Assembly: GCF_040932035.1 (NCBI RefSeq)
Contig: NZ_JBFRBB010000001.1
Span: 682,001-746,000, forward strand
Direction of reading: 5' to 3'
DNA length: 64,000 nt
Origin: Hoeflea_A sp040932035
GTDB taxonomy: Bacteria > Pseudomonadota > Alphaproteobacteria > Rhizobiales > Rhizobiaceae
The position numbers were made by a program, and so were the translations under genes. The notes under the pieces are model-generated. The model was not told where the DNA came from. It saw nothing but the letters and a program-made list of their open reading frames with translations, and made no database searches. Positions 43,239-52,339 of the stretch are shown here, piece after piece (within the stretch, counting starts at the first letter, position 1; every line of letters begins with the position of its first letter).

Positions 43239-44866
43239 GATGCCACCAGCCGTTTCTTCATGGACCGCGTGTCAACGGTTGCCGGATCCTCAAGCAGCTT
43301 GGGCACCAGCTTCTTTAGCTCGCCGCGCTGGATCTTCTGTGTTGGCGTCAGCGGCAATGCGTCAAGGAAGGCAACGTAGCCCGGTGCCTTGTAATAGGCC
43401 ATGCGCTCCAGTGCCCAGGTGACGATTGAACGCGCCGTTTCTTCCCCATGAGCCATGTCTGTGACAATGCAGGCAAGGACTTCATCGCCGCGCAGGGCAT
43501 CGGGCGCGGCGGCTGCAGCTACGGCCCTGATGTCGGGATGCTGCATTAGGATGGTCTCGACCTCCACCGCAGCGATGTTCTCGCCGCTGCGCCGGATGAC
43601 GTTCTTCTTGCGGTCGACAAAAAAGTAGTCGCCCTCTTCATCGCGCATGATGATATCGCCGGTGTGGAACCAGCCGCCCTTCCACGCCTCGGCCGTTGCC
43701 TCCGGGTCCTTGTAATATTCGGAAAAGAAGCCGTAGCGCGGATCGTCTCCGGCGCGGCGCACCAGCAGTTCACCGGGTTCACCAGGACCAGCTTCCGAAC
43801 CGTCATCAAGAACGATGCGGGTTGCGACTTCGGGTTCCGGGCGTCCGAGGCAGGCCTCGCCGCGCCGGCGCGGCTCATGATTGGCCATGATGACGGCGCT
43901 CATGCCGGTTTCGGTCATCGCCCAGCCTTCGACCAGGGGTATGCCAAACCTCTCTTCGAACGGAATCTGCAATTTCGGATCGATCCCGGCCCCGAATCCG
44001 AAGCGCACATCATGATCGCGTTCGCCGGGAACTTCGTCGGCCTTCATCAGGATCGACGGCATGACGCCGAGATAGTGAAGGCACGTCGATTTGCTGTCGC
44101 GCACGCTCTGCCACCAGCTGCGCGGATGGAAGCGGTCGAGCACCGTCAGGCAGCCGCCGACGGTGATCATCGCCATCAGCGAGCAGGCCATGGCGTTCAT
44201 ATGGAACATCGGCAGGGGCGTGATCATGCGCTCGCCGTCTTCGGTCAGCGCACACACGCCGCCTGCATGTGCGTAACAGTGACCGGCATGCAGGAAATAG
44301 GTGTTGGAAAGCACGCAGCCCTTGGGGTTTCCCGTGGTACCCGAAGTGTAAAGCATGGCTGCTTCTTCACTTGCAGCCGGCTCATATCCGGGTCCGCCGC
44401 CGGAACCCAGCTTAGGTATTTCAGCATTTTCGGCAATGACCGGAAACTCCTTGCCGGATGCACGGCTTGCCGATTCGAGATCAGCGACGCGGTTGTCGAT
44501 TGCGACGGCAAGCACCGGTTCGGCGTGGCCGGCCATGTAGCTGAGTTCCGCCGATTGCAGGTCCGGATTGACCGGCACGACCGAAAGCCCGAGCGCATTG
44601 AGCGCAAACCAGTGCAGGAAATAGGAGGGCTTGTTTTCAAGCAGCAGCATCACCCGCGATCCGGCACGGTATCCGGCCTCACGATAGGCATCACGGAGAT
44701 TGTCGACCGCCTGGAGTGCCGTACCGTAAGTCAGTTCCCCGGCCTCGATGCCATAGGCCTCTGCAGTCTCTGGCAGATAATTGAGGAACGGGCGCTGCGG
44801 CCATCGTTCGGCAGCAGCCGCAAACAGCTCATAAACGGAGCGGGCAGGGGATATGTCTTGCGTCAT
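43235..44866 (-). CDS. AMP-forming acyl/aryl-CoA ligase
   Basis: 543 residues of the ANL superfamily. AMP-binding motif AMLYTSGTTGNPKGCVLSNT, then GWAMTETGMSAVI, TGDIIMRDEEGDYFFVDRKK and the C-terminal catalytic Lys region LTPTQKIQRGELKKL are all intact. It should activate a carboxylic acid intermediate of the pathway as its CoA thioester. ATG 44866 is preferred to an upstream start. It overlaps the thiolase start by ATGA and follows the dioxygenase beta subunit by 10 bp. Confidence 0.9.
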   Translation of the reverse strand: MTQDISPARSVYELFAAAAERWPQRPFLNYLPETAEAYGIEAGELTYGTALQAVDNLRDAYREAGYRAGSRVMLLLENKPSYFLHWFALNALGLSVVPVNPDLQSAELSYMAGHAEPVLAVAIDNRVADLESASRASGKEFPVIAENAEIPKLGSGGGPGYEPAASEEAAMLYTSGTTGNPKGCVLSNTYFLHAGHCYAHAGGVCALTEDGERMITPLPMFHMNAMACSLMAMITVGGCLTVLDRFHPRSWWQSVRDSKSTCLHYLGVMPSILMKADEVPGERDHDVRFGFGAGIDPKLQIPFEERFGIPLVEGWAMTETGMSAVIMANHEPRRRGEACLGRPEPEVATRIVLDDGSEAGPGEPGELLVRRAGDDPRYGFFSEYYKDPEATAEAWKGGWFHTGDIIMRDEEGDYFFVDRKKNVIRRSGENIAAVEVETILMQHPDIRAVAAAAAPDALRGDEVLACIVTDMAHGEETARSIVTWALERMAYYKAPGYVAFLDALPLTPTQKIQRGELKKLVPKLLEDPATVDTRSMKKRLVAS

Positions 44867-44876
44867 ACCTACAGCT

Positions 44877-45359
44877 TTACAGGAAGAGCTGGATATTGCC
44901 GAACGCCGCATCGCTGTTCAGCAGATCGACACGTTTGAGGCGGATCTTCAACTTCCCTTCGATGAGCACAAGCTCATGGCGCGCATTGGCGGCGAGCAGA
45001 AACTGCTCGTCGAGCCGCGTTTCGACATAGTGAAACGGTGTGTGGGTCACGAAGAGCCCGTTTTCATGGTCGACTTCGTCGACAAAAGGACGCGACAGGA
45101 CGTGATGACATCGGCTCTTGGGTTTCTGCGAGAATGTCCGCTCGCCCTTGAGGCGCTCGACCCTCAGCTTGCGCAGAAACTCGTCCTCGTAAAGCAGAGA
45201 GGTGACGAGTTTTGGGTCCGTCTGCTTGTAGTCGAGCGGCATCCAGTAGTAGCCGTCCTCGGTCCACAGATCGAGCCATTCGTCGTAGCGCCTGTCATCG
45301 ATCATGCGCGCTTCTTCGTAAACGTAGTCGATCAGGTCGTCGCGGGAAGGAAAAGTCAT
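44877..45359 (-). CDS. Aromatic-ring-hydroxylating dioxygenase, beta subunit
   Basis: 160 residues of the SnoaL/NTF2-like small subunit: YDEWLDLWTEDGYYWMPLDY near the start and KSRCHHVLSRPFVDEVDHEN. It has a structural role in the alpha3beta3 Rieske oxygenase. Its ATG overlaps the alpha stop (45356-45359), so a longer N-terminus is excluded. Confidence 0.9.
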   Translation of the reverse strand: MTFPSRDDLIDYVYEEARMIDDRRYDEWLDLWTEDGYYWMPLDYKQTDPKLVTSLLYEDEFLRKLRVERLKGERTFSQKPKSRCHHVLSRPFVDEVDHENGLFVTHTPFHYVETRLDEQFLLAANARHELVLIEGKLKIRLKRVDLLNSDAAFGNIQLFL

Positions 45360-46690
45360 TGCGCCGCTCCTTCCAGGGTCATCATCATGTATTTCTTCCA
45401 GGCATGGAACTGGTTGCGCATCTGCCGTTCTGTCGTGCCGTTTTCGACGGCAATTTCGCCCATGTTCTCGTCTTCCGAATAGAGCCGTTGGACATTGACC
45501 CATTCCAGCCCGTCGGAATGAAGGCCCTCCTGCGCGCGCTCATACATTTCCAGATCGTCATGACCGACGACCGAGGTCGGCGCGTTGATCAGCCGGTTGT
45601 ACATGGCCGTGCGCTCCAGAAGCATGTCGGGCGCGCCGACGAGGCGGTAGATATAGGTTTCCACCAGTGTCTTGTTGGCCGCCAGCGGTATGAAGATGCG
45701 AAGCTGCTGGATCGGGCCCTTGATCATGATGTTGGGGAAATAAACCGTGTTGTGGCGGTTTTCACCGAGCACCGCCTTGGCCTTTTCCTCGCCATGCGCC
45801 TCGATCATCTTTTCAAGATAGCCGGGGATGGCCGAATAATCCGAGTGGATGGAATGGTAGACGCCCGTATGGCCGTGACCGTTGGGCCAGGTGCGAATGC
45901 CCATTTCCTCGAAAAACTCGTAAGGCGACATGAAGGGCGCGATCACCTCCATCGCCATCGGCTTCTTTGTGCCTTCGGGCTTTTCGAGCGATTCCCACAG
46001 CTTGACCGCCGTGCCGGCGGAACTTTCATGGGCGACCATCGGATGGCAGGCGTCCGTCTGGTTCTCAACCAGCATTTTCCAGTTGCACTGGTGCATGTAG
46101 CGCAAGGGCGGGCCGGCGACCTCGAGGCGGCCCTCGGGCGAGCGGTCGACCATATTGTCGATGGAGCTTAAGGATTCGCCGAAGAAATCGTCGAAATCCG
46201 GTCCCTCCTCGTTCAGCCTGGCAAAGACGAAACCGCGATAATTCTTCACCGCACCGACCTGCGCCAGCCCCTTTGCGGCTTCGCTGTCCTCAAGGCCGGT
46301 ATCCTTGTAGCCCTTCTTCAGCGGGATCGCGAGCAGGCAGCCGTCGGTCTTGAACGACCAGGCATGATAGGGGCAGCGGAAGAACTTGCCGGTGTTGCCT
46401 TCCCGGTCGATAACGATTTTCGTTCCCTTGTGGGGGCAGCGATTGTGCATGACGTAGATTTCGCCATTTGAATGGCGCGACATCAGCACCGGCTGGCGGC
46501 CGATTTCAGTGGCGAAATAATCGCCCTTGTTGGGCACCTGGCTTTCATGTCCGACGAACACCCACGTGTTGGCGAACAGGTGCTTCATTTCCAGATCGAA
46601 AACCTCTTCGTCGATATAGACGTCGCGATGAACCTGCGTCGGCTTTATCAGCGCCTCGACCATAGCCGGATTATCTGTATACCTGCCCAT
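45356..46690 (-). CDS. Rieske non-haem iron dioxygenase, alpha subunit
   Basis: 444 residues. Rieske [2Fe-2S] ligands are NRCPHKGTKIV and FRCPYHAWSF (CxH and CxxH), and the mononuclear-iron motif is NQTDACHPMVAHESS (DxxHxxxxH). The family includes anthranilate, benzoate and salicylate oxygenases as well as auxin-degrading dioxygenases. It inserts O2 into the aromatic or indole ring using electrons from the adjacent reductase. Substrate is inferred from context only. Confidence 0.93.
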   Translation of the reverse strand: MGRYTDNPAMVEALIKPTQVHRDVYIDEEVFDLEMKHLFANTWVFVGHESQVPNKGDYFATEIGRQPVLMSRHSNGEIYVMHNRCPHKGTKIVIDREGNTGKFFRCPYHAWSFKTDGCLLAIPLKKGYKDTGLEDSEAAKGLAQVGAVKNYRGFVFARLNEEGPDFDDFFGESLSSIDNMVDRSPEGRLEVAGPPLRYMHQCNWKMLVENQTDACHPMVAHESSAGTAVKLWESLEKPEGTKKPMAMEVIAPFMSPYEFFEEMGIRTWPNGHGHTGVYHSIHSDYSAIPGYLEKMIEAHGEEKAKAVLGENRHNTVYFPNIMIKGPIQQLRIFIPLAANKTLVETYIYRLVGAPDMLLERTAMYNRLINAPTSVVGHDDLEMYERAQEGLHSDGLEWVNVQRLYSEDENMGEIAVENGTTERQMRNQFHAWKKYMMMTLEGAAQ

Positions 46691-46720
46691 AGCCTCTTCC
46701 TCCCAAACGCGTACAAACGT

Positions 46721-47770
46721 TTATAAATCCAGTACCAGCCTGTCCGATTTCGCCCGCGATACGCAAATCTGCATGACATCGTTGGCGGCGCGCTCGTCAT
46801 CGGTCAGGATGACGTCGCGATGATCGGGGATACCCTCCAGAACGTCCGTCTGACAGATGCCGCAGTCGCCACGCTGGCAATCGTAGATCAGATCGACACC
46901 GGCTTCCTCCAGAACTTCGATGATCGACTTGTCCGGAGGGATTGTAAACACCTCGCCGGTCGAGCTGATCTCGACCTCGAACGATCCGCCGGCCACCTGT
47001 TCATCGTGTTTGCTGAACAGTTCGAAATGGACGTGATCCTTGTCGAAGCCGCAATCGTGGGCCCGTTCTCGCACCGCCTCGATCATGCCGCGCGGGCCGC
47101 AGACATAAATGTGACTGCCGGGTTCAACGGATGTCACGAGACCGGCAAGGTCAACCGCCGTGTCCGGCTCGTCGTCGCAATGGATGGTGAGGGCATCGCC
47201 GCACAGCGCCGCGAGCGGTTCGACAAATGCAAGGGCGTTTCTCGTGCGGCCGCAATAATGGAATTCGAAGGACTGGCCCTTTGCCTTCAGCTCGGAGGCC
47301 ATCGAGATAATCGGCGTGATGCCTATGCCGCCGGCAATGAGCACGATGCCGACGTTCTCGCTTGTCACGCCAAACTGGTTTTCGGGGCCGATTGCCGTGA
47401 CGGCATCGCCCTCTTTGAGCCCGTGCATGTAACGCGAGCCGCCGGCGCTGTCCTCTTCCAGCCGGACACCGAGTTGATAGGACGCGGGATCCGTCGTTGC
47501 CTCGCTCGAAGCATCGGCATTGACGAGAGAATAGGGGCGCTCTCCGCCATCGGGCAGTTGCACCTTGATATGCGAGCCTGCGGTGAATGACGGCAGCGCC
47601 TCATCGTTTTCTTGAGCAAGCGTGATGGCTCTAATCTGCGGCGTGACCGCCTCGCTTTTCGTAACGACAAGCCTGAGTTCCGGCATTTTTACATCCGCGT
47701 CCCTGAAGGTGGTGGCGTCCGCGCGCCATTTCGCACCTGAAATATGCTTGATCGCAAATTCTTCTGTCAA
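46721..47770 (-). CDS. Rieske oxygenase reductase (flavin/NAD/2Fe-2S, phthalate dioxygenase reductase type)
   Basis: 349 residues. A flavin domain (ERPYSLVNADASSEATTDPA) is followed by an NAD domain (GIVLIAGGIGITPIISMASE) and a C-terminal plant-type ferredoxin domain with CQRGDCGICQTDVLEG plus a fourth Cys in MQICVSRA. It passes electrons from NAD(P)H to the dioxygenase. It is the first gene of the leftward operon and faces the MarR gene over a 204-bp divergent promoter. An N-terminal extension of about 30 residues precedes the flavin domain. Confidence 0.92.
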   Translation of the reverse strand: MTEEFAIKHISGAKWRADATTFRDADVKMPELRLVVTKSEAVTPQIRAITLAQENDEALPSFTAGSHIKVQLPDGGERPYSLVNADASSEATTDPASYQLGVRLEEDSAGGSRYMHGLKEGDAVTAIGPENQFGVTSENVGIVLIAGGIGITPIISMASELKAKGQSFEFHYCGRTRNALAFVEPLAALCGDALTIHCDDEPDTAVDLAGLVTSVEPGSHIYVCGPRGMIEAVRERAHDCGFDKDHVHFELFSKHDEQVAGGSFEVEISSTGEVFTIPPDKSIIEVLEEAGVDLIYDCQRGDCGICQTDVLEGIPDHRDVILTDDERAANDVMQICVSRAKSDRLVLDL

Positions 47771-47781
47771 GCTTTAAATAT

Positions 47782-47933
47782 AAAATATTTTGTTTGCATA
47801 TATATCGGCTTCAAAAATGTCGGGCGACTTTTCTCTTGAATTTTACCGGAAAAGGTGGATTAATGAGAAAATATTATGTCTCGTGGGTGGAAAGCGTGAT
47901 GGAAAGTCACATCAAGATGATTGCAAATGCAAT
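47782..47933. promoter_or_regulatory. Divergent control region with two palindromes (Rieske operon / marR)
   Basis: AAAATATTTT at 47782-47791 and ATTGC-AAAT-GCAAT at 47920-47933 are perfect inverted repeats in the AT-rich region between the reductase and MarR genes. The second, 42 bp before the marR ATG, has the length and symmetry of MarR-family operators. Both are candidates for repression relieved by the aromatic substrate. Confidence 0.45.
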
Positions 47934-47982
47934 TATTGTGGCCACGGATGCTCCCACGGTGAAACGGTGTTGTCATGAATGA
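47863..47982 (+). CDS. Possible 39-residue leader ORF overlapping the marR start
   Basis: A frame starting MRKYYVSWVESVMESHIKMI, preceded by the good ribosome site AAAGGTGG, runs to a TGA at 47980-47982. It overlaps the marR ATG by eight bases. This layout suits translational coupling or a regulatory leader peptide. It also contains the ATTGCAAATGCAAT palindrome, and composition gives little support for a functional protein. Confidence 0.3.
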   Translation: MRKYYVSWVESVMESHIKMIANAIIVATDAPTVKRCCHE

Positions 47983-48475
47983 AAACGCGCTCCGCTCGGA
48001 TCAGGTCTTTGATGAGGTGTCGATACCGAAGACGATCGGCGAAATCGGCCTGCAGAACTTTGTACCCTATCTGCTGAACCGTATTACGGGGCGCTACAAT
48101 CAAAGCCTTCAGGACAGCCTTGGAGAAACGGGACTGTCGGTTGCGAAAATGCGGACCCTTGCGGTGCTGTCGGTGGTCGACGGCCTCATGACCAATGAAC
48201 TGTCCGTCTATGCGGTGATTGAACAATCGACGTTGAGCCGCACATTGGATGCGCTGGAAGGCGAAGGTCTGATCCGGCGCGAAGCCGGTGCCAGGGACAG
48301 CCGCGTGCGTCACATATACATCACGCAGGATGGGCGCGACGCCTTTACCAATGTCTGGCCAATACTGGCGGAAGCCTACCAGGCGATGTTTGCCGGAATT
48401 CCGGCGGACGAGCATGACCGGTTCGTCGGCACGCTCAACAAAATACTACGCAATATCCGCAAGCACGAGCTCTAG
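47975..48475 (+). CDS. MarR family transcriptional regulator of the Rieske cluster
   Basis: 166 residues. Winged-helix core: GETGLSVAKMRTLAVLSVVD, AVIEQSTLSRTLDALEGEGL, IRREAGARDSRVRHIYITQD. It has the usual N- and C-terminal dimerisation helices. MarR proteins of aromatic catabolism commonly repress until the substrate or its CoA ester binds. Its location between the two arms of the cluster makes it the obvious cluster regulator. Confidence 0.9.
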   Translation: MNENALRSDQVFDEVSIPKTIGEIGLQNFVPYLLNRITGRYNQSLQDSLGETGLSVAKMRTLAVLSVVDGLMTNELSVYAVIEQSTLSRTLDALEGEGLIRREAGARDSRVRHIYITQDGRDAFTNVWPILAEAYQAMFAGIPADEHDRFVGTLNKILRNIRKHEL

Positions 48476-48525
48476 AGCGCTGATCAAAGCGCCTGCGGTA
48501 AGGGATACGGACACAAGGGGAAGGC

Positions 48526-50676
48526 ATGGCTGAGCGATCTTTCGCAAAGGAAGTTCAAAAGCTGAAGATGGGTGAGGGCGACATCTTTCGCGGGGAGGGC
48601 ATTCTCGCCATCACCAAGGCGCTTCTGGAAAACGGCGTCGGCTATGTCGGCGGCTATCAGGGCGCGCCCATCAGCCATCTGATGGATGTTCTTGCCGATG
48701 CGCAGGAGATCCTCGGCGAACTTGGCGTGCATTTCGAGGCAAGCGCTTCTGAAGCCGCGGCCACCGCCATGCTGGCCGCCTCCGTTCATTACCCTATACG
48801 CGGTGCCGTCACCTTCAAGTCGACGGTCGGCATCAATGTCGCCTCCGACGCGCTCGCCAATCTGTCTTCCGGCGGTGTTGCCGGTGGTGCGCTGATCATC
48901 GTCGGCGAGGACTATGGCGAGGGTTCGTCCATCATGCAGGAGCGCAGCCACGCCTTTGCCATGAAGAGCCAGGTCTGGCTGCTTGACCCGCGCCCGAATC
49001 TTCCGTCGATCGTTAAATCGGTCAAGGACGGTTTTGAGCTTTCGGAAGCGTCCAACACACCGGTCATGCTGGAGGTGCGCATACGCTCGTGTCATGTCCA
49101 CGGTCAGTTCGAGGCGCACGACAACAAAAAACCCGAGATGAGTGTGGCGGATGCGCTTGAAAATCCGCGTCGCGATGCACAGCGCGTCGTCCTGCCGCCT
49201 GCCGCCTTCCAGCACGAGCAGGACAAGATCACAAAACGTCTGCCGGCGGCAATTGAATTCATTGAGAAAAACAAACTCAATGAGCTCTTCGGACCGGATG
49301 ATGAGAAGGTCGGGATCATCCTGCAGGGCGGCATGTATAACGGTGTCATTCGTGCGCTGCAGCGTCTTGGCCTTGCGGATATCTATGGCGACACCAAAGT
49401 GCCGCTTTACGTAATGAACGTCACCTATCCGCTTATCGACAGCGAGGTTACGGCATTTTGCGAAGGCAAGGACGCGGTGCTGGTGGTGGAGGAGGGCCAG
49501 CCGAACCATATCGAACAGGCTATCGGCGCGATACTGCATCAGGCTGGCGCTTCCACCCGGCTTGTCGGCAAGGGACCGTTCCCGGTCGCCGGCGAATATA
49601 CCGGCCAGGTCATGCTCGACGGTCTCCGCGCCTTCCTGAAAGATCATGCGGCCGGCCTTTTATCGGACCGTGACCGTGCGCCCAATGTTCCGGCGGCTGA
49701 TGTCGTCGGCAATCTTGCCGACGTGGTGCCGATGCGTCCGCCGGGCTTTTGCACCGGTTGCCCGGAGCGGCCGATCTTTGCCGCAACCAAGCTGGTTGAA
49801 CGCGAACTCGGGCAACATCACATCGCCTCCGACATCGGCTGTCATCTGTTTTCGGTCCTGCCGCCCTTCGACATCGGCGCGACGACCATGGGATTTGGTC
49901 TTGGGCCCGCCTCGGCTTCCGCATTCAATACGCCCGATGCCACCCGGCGCTCCATATCCTTTGTCGGCGACGGCGGCTTTTGGCACAACGGGCTGACCTC
50001 ATCTATCGGCAATGCGGTTTTCAACCGCAATGACGGCGTCATTGTCGTGGTCGACAACTATTATTCCGCCGCGACCGGGGGGCAGGACATTCTGTCTTCG
50101 CGCGCGGATAACCGCACAAAATCCACCAAACACCCGATTTCGGAAGCGGTGAAGGGCGTCGGCGTCAAATGGGTGCGCGAGATCGACCGCACCTATGATG
50201 TCGGCAAAATGGCGAAAACGCTGAAAGAGGCTCTGACGACCCCCGAAAAGGGGCCGAAAGTCATCGTCGCATCTTCGGAATGCATGCTGAACCGACAGCG
50301 GCGCGAGCGTCCGCTAACAAACAAGGCCATCGGCAATGGTGAGCGGGTGGTCAAACCGCGATTCGGCGTCGATGAGGATGTGTGCACGGGCGATCACGCG
50401 TGTATGCGCCTTTCCGGCTGCCCGTCCCTGTCGGTCAAGAAACTCGATGATCCGCTGCGCGACGATCCGGTTGCCCATATCGATCAGAGCTGCGTCGGAT
50501 GCGGAAATTGCGGCGAGGTTGCCGATGCGGCGGTTCTATGCCCGTCTTTTTATCGTGCCGATACGATTCACAATCCGAACGGCCTCGACCGTTTCCTCGA
50601 CCGGTTGCGCAAACGGGTGATCGATTGGATGCAGGCCCGGCGCGAATCCCGGCAACTGATCTTCCGGGAGCAATAG
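48526..50676 (+). CDS. iorA: Indolepyruvate:ferredoxin oxidoreductase-type, alpha subunit
   Basis: 716 residues. It has PFOR-type domains: an N-terminal pyrimidine-binding region (GYVGGYQGAPISHLMDVLAD, then FEASASEAAATAML), a ThDP domain with PPGFCTGCPERPIFAA (about 405-420) and GDGGFWHNG (about 480), and a C-terminal ferredoxin region with VCTGDHACM and CVGCGNCGEV. The first Fe-S motif has unusual spacing. Family members oxidatively decarboxylate aryl pyruvates to aryl-acetyl-CoA. The translational start has GGGGAAGG before the ATG. Confidence 0.9.
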   Translation: MAERSFAKEVQKLKMGEGDIFRGEGILAITKALLENGVGYVGGYQGAPISHLMDVLADAQEILGELGVHFEASASEAAATAMLAASVHYPIRGAVTFKSTVGINVASDALANLSSGGVAGGALIIVGEDYGEGSSIMQERSHAFAMKSQVWLLDPRPNLPSIVKSVKDGFELSEASNTPVMLEVRIRSCHVHGQFEAHDNKKPEMSVADALENPRRDAQRVVLPPAAFQHEQDKITKRLPAAIEFIEKNKLNELFGPDDEKVGIILQGGMYNGVIRALQRLGLADIYGDTKVPLYVMNVTYPLIDSEVTAFCEGKDAVLVVEEGQPNHIEQAIGAILHQAGASTRLVGKGPFPVAGEYTGQVMLDGLRAFLKDHAAGLLSDRDRAPNVPAADVVGNLADVVPMRPPGFCTGCPERPIFAATKLVERELGQHHIASDIGCHLFSVLPPFDIGATTMGFGLGPASASAFNTPDATRRSISFVGDGGFWHNGLTSSIGNAVFNRNDGVIVVVDNYYSAATGGQDILSSRADNRTKSTKHPISEAVKGVGVKWVREIDRTYDVGKMAKTLKEALTTPEKGPKVIVASSECMLNRQRRERPLTNKAIGNGERVVKPRFGVDEDVCTGDHACMRLSGCPSLSVKKLDDPLRDDPVAHIDQSCVGCGNCGEVADAAVLCPSFYRADTIHNPNGLDRFLDRLRKRVIDWMQARRESRQLIFREQ

Positions 50677-50677
50677 G

Positions 50678-52249
50678 ATGAATGTCGGCAAGCATCCGCA
50701 GGTGAAATCCCTCGGCGTAAAGTCCGATGGTGTCGACACCACTGGCGATATCATCAAGCTTGCGATGCTGGCTGTCGGCGGCCAGGGCGGCGGCGTGCTT
50801 TCGGACTGGATCATCGATGTCGCTGAAAGCAACGGGTACCGGGCCCAGTCCACATCGGTTGCCGGCGTGGCGCAGCGTACCGGCGCGACGATCTACTATG
50901 TCGAAATGACGCCAGACACGGGGCGCGAACCGGTTTTTTCGCTGACACCGGCGCCGGGTGACGTCGATATCATGATCGCCGCCGAACTGATGGAAGCGGG
51001 CCGGTCCATCCTGCGCGGTTTCGTAACCCCGGACCGCACCACGCTCATCATGTCTTCGCACCGTATATTGGCGGTTTCTGAAAAAATGGTGCCGGGCGAC
51101 GGGCGGCGCGATTCCAGCAAGGTGATTGAACGGGCGCAGTCGGCCGCGAAGAAGGTTGTCGCCTTCGACATGGAACGCGAGGCTCTCGACGCCGGCACGG
51201 TCATTTCGGCGAGCCTCTTCGGCGCGCTTGCCGGCTCCGGCGCGCTTCCGTTTCTGCGCGAGAGTTACGAAGAAACGATAAGGGCCGGCGGACGCGGGGT
51301 CGATGCCAGCCTTGCGGCATTCGGCGCCTGTTTCGAAAAAGCCGCATCGAGTGATGGGGCCTCCTTGCCGGGCGTGCAAAATGAAACTTCGCCAGACAAA
51401 CCAGCGCCCCGGATCGAGGGCCCCTCAGAATTGCTCGACCAGTGGAATGCCCTGACAGCACGGACACAACAACTGCCCGATGCGGTCCAACCGATGGCGC
51501 TTGCCGGGCTGCATAAGGTTGTCGATTACCAGGACGTTGCCTATGGCGACGCTTATCTTGAACAGGTCGAACGGGCAGTCGCCGCTGACAGTGCAAACCG
51601 CGATTGGAAGTTCAGTACCGCGGCGGCGAAATATGTCGCCAACGCCATGGTCTATGACGATATCATCCGCGTTGCCGATCTGAAGCTTCGCAGCGCCCGG
51701 ACAAAACGCGTGCGCGACGAGGTTGGCGCGGGTAAGGACACGATCCTTAATGTCACCGAGTATTTCCATCCGCGCGCGCAGGAGGTTTGCGGCACGCTTC
51801 CGGCCGGGCTGGGACTTTTCATCGAGAACCGGCCGACGCTGTTCAGGCTTCTCGACAGGCTGGTCAATCGCGGCCGCCGCATCCGAACCGACAGTCTGAC
51901 CGGCTATTTTTCCCTCTGGGTTCTCGCGGCACTGAAACCGGTCCGCAGGCGGTTGCGCCGTCACACGGTGGAGGCCGATCATCGCGACAAATGGTTTGCG
52001 CAGGCAATGTCCTCCTGTGCCAGTGATTATGACCTTGGCGTTGAGGTTCTCAACTGCCGCAGGCTGATAAAGGGATATTCTGACACCCACGCACGCGGCC
52101 AGTCGAAATTCGATCTGGTCATGTCTGCGTTGGATCAGCTTGCCGGAAAGTCAGACCCTGCGAGCTTGCTCAGGCACTTGCGGGAAGTGGCGCTCGCCGA
52201 AGAAGGCACCGGTTCGCTTGAAACGGAACTGGCGCTGCTCAGGACTTGA
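50678..52249 (+). CDS. iorB: Indolepyruvate oxidoreductase-type beta subunit with C-terminal DUF6537 extension
   Basis: 523 residues. The first 200 are the gamma/beta PFOR domain (MLAVGGQGGGVLSDWIIDVA, SVAGVAQRTGATIYYVEMTP). The remainder is a helical extension of DUF6537 type (LLDQWNALTARTQQLPD, KYVANAMVYDDIIRVADLK) found in long bacterial IOR beta chains. It starts one base after the iorA stop. Together with iorA it would produce aryl-acetyl-CoA for the adjacent pathway, or burn the keto acid coming from tryptophan. Confidence 0.88.
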   Translation: MNVGKHPQVKSLGVKSDGVDTTGDIIKLAMLAVGGQGGGVLSDWIIDVAESNGYRAQSTSVAGVAQRTGATIYYVEMTPDTGREPVFSLTPAPGDVDIMIAAELMEAGRSILRGFVTPDRTTLIMSSHRILAVSEKMVPGDGRRDSSKVIERAQSAAKKVVAFDMEREALDAGTVISASLFGALAGSGALPFLRESYEETIRAGGRGVDASLAAFGACFEKAASSDGASLPGVQNETSPDKPAPRIEGPSELLDQWNALTARTQQLPDAVQPMALAGLHKVVDYQDVAYGDAYLEQVERAVAADSANRDWKFSTAAAKYVANAMVYDDIIRVADLKLRSARTKRVRDEVGAGKDTILNVTEYFHPRAQEVCGTLPAGLGLFIENRPTLFRLLDRLVNRGRRIRTDSLTGYFSLWVLAALKPVRRRLRRHTVEADHRDKWFAQAMSSCASDYDLGVEVLNCRRLIKGYSDTHARGQSKFDLVMSALDQLAGKSDPASLLRHLREVALAEEGTGSLETELALLRT

Positions 52250-52339
52250 GCCGGGGCAACGAAATCGAATTCAGCAGTCACTTAGGTTGGTGAAATGATG
52301 ACTTCGCGCGTATAAGCATTACCTGACACGGAAGATTTC

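Noticed and set aside
48484..49647. A 387-codon minus-strand frame opposite iorA
   Set aside because: Antisense of the conserved IOR alpha subunit; no independent support.
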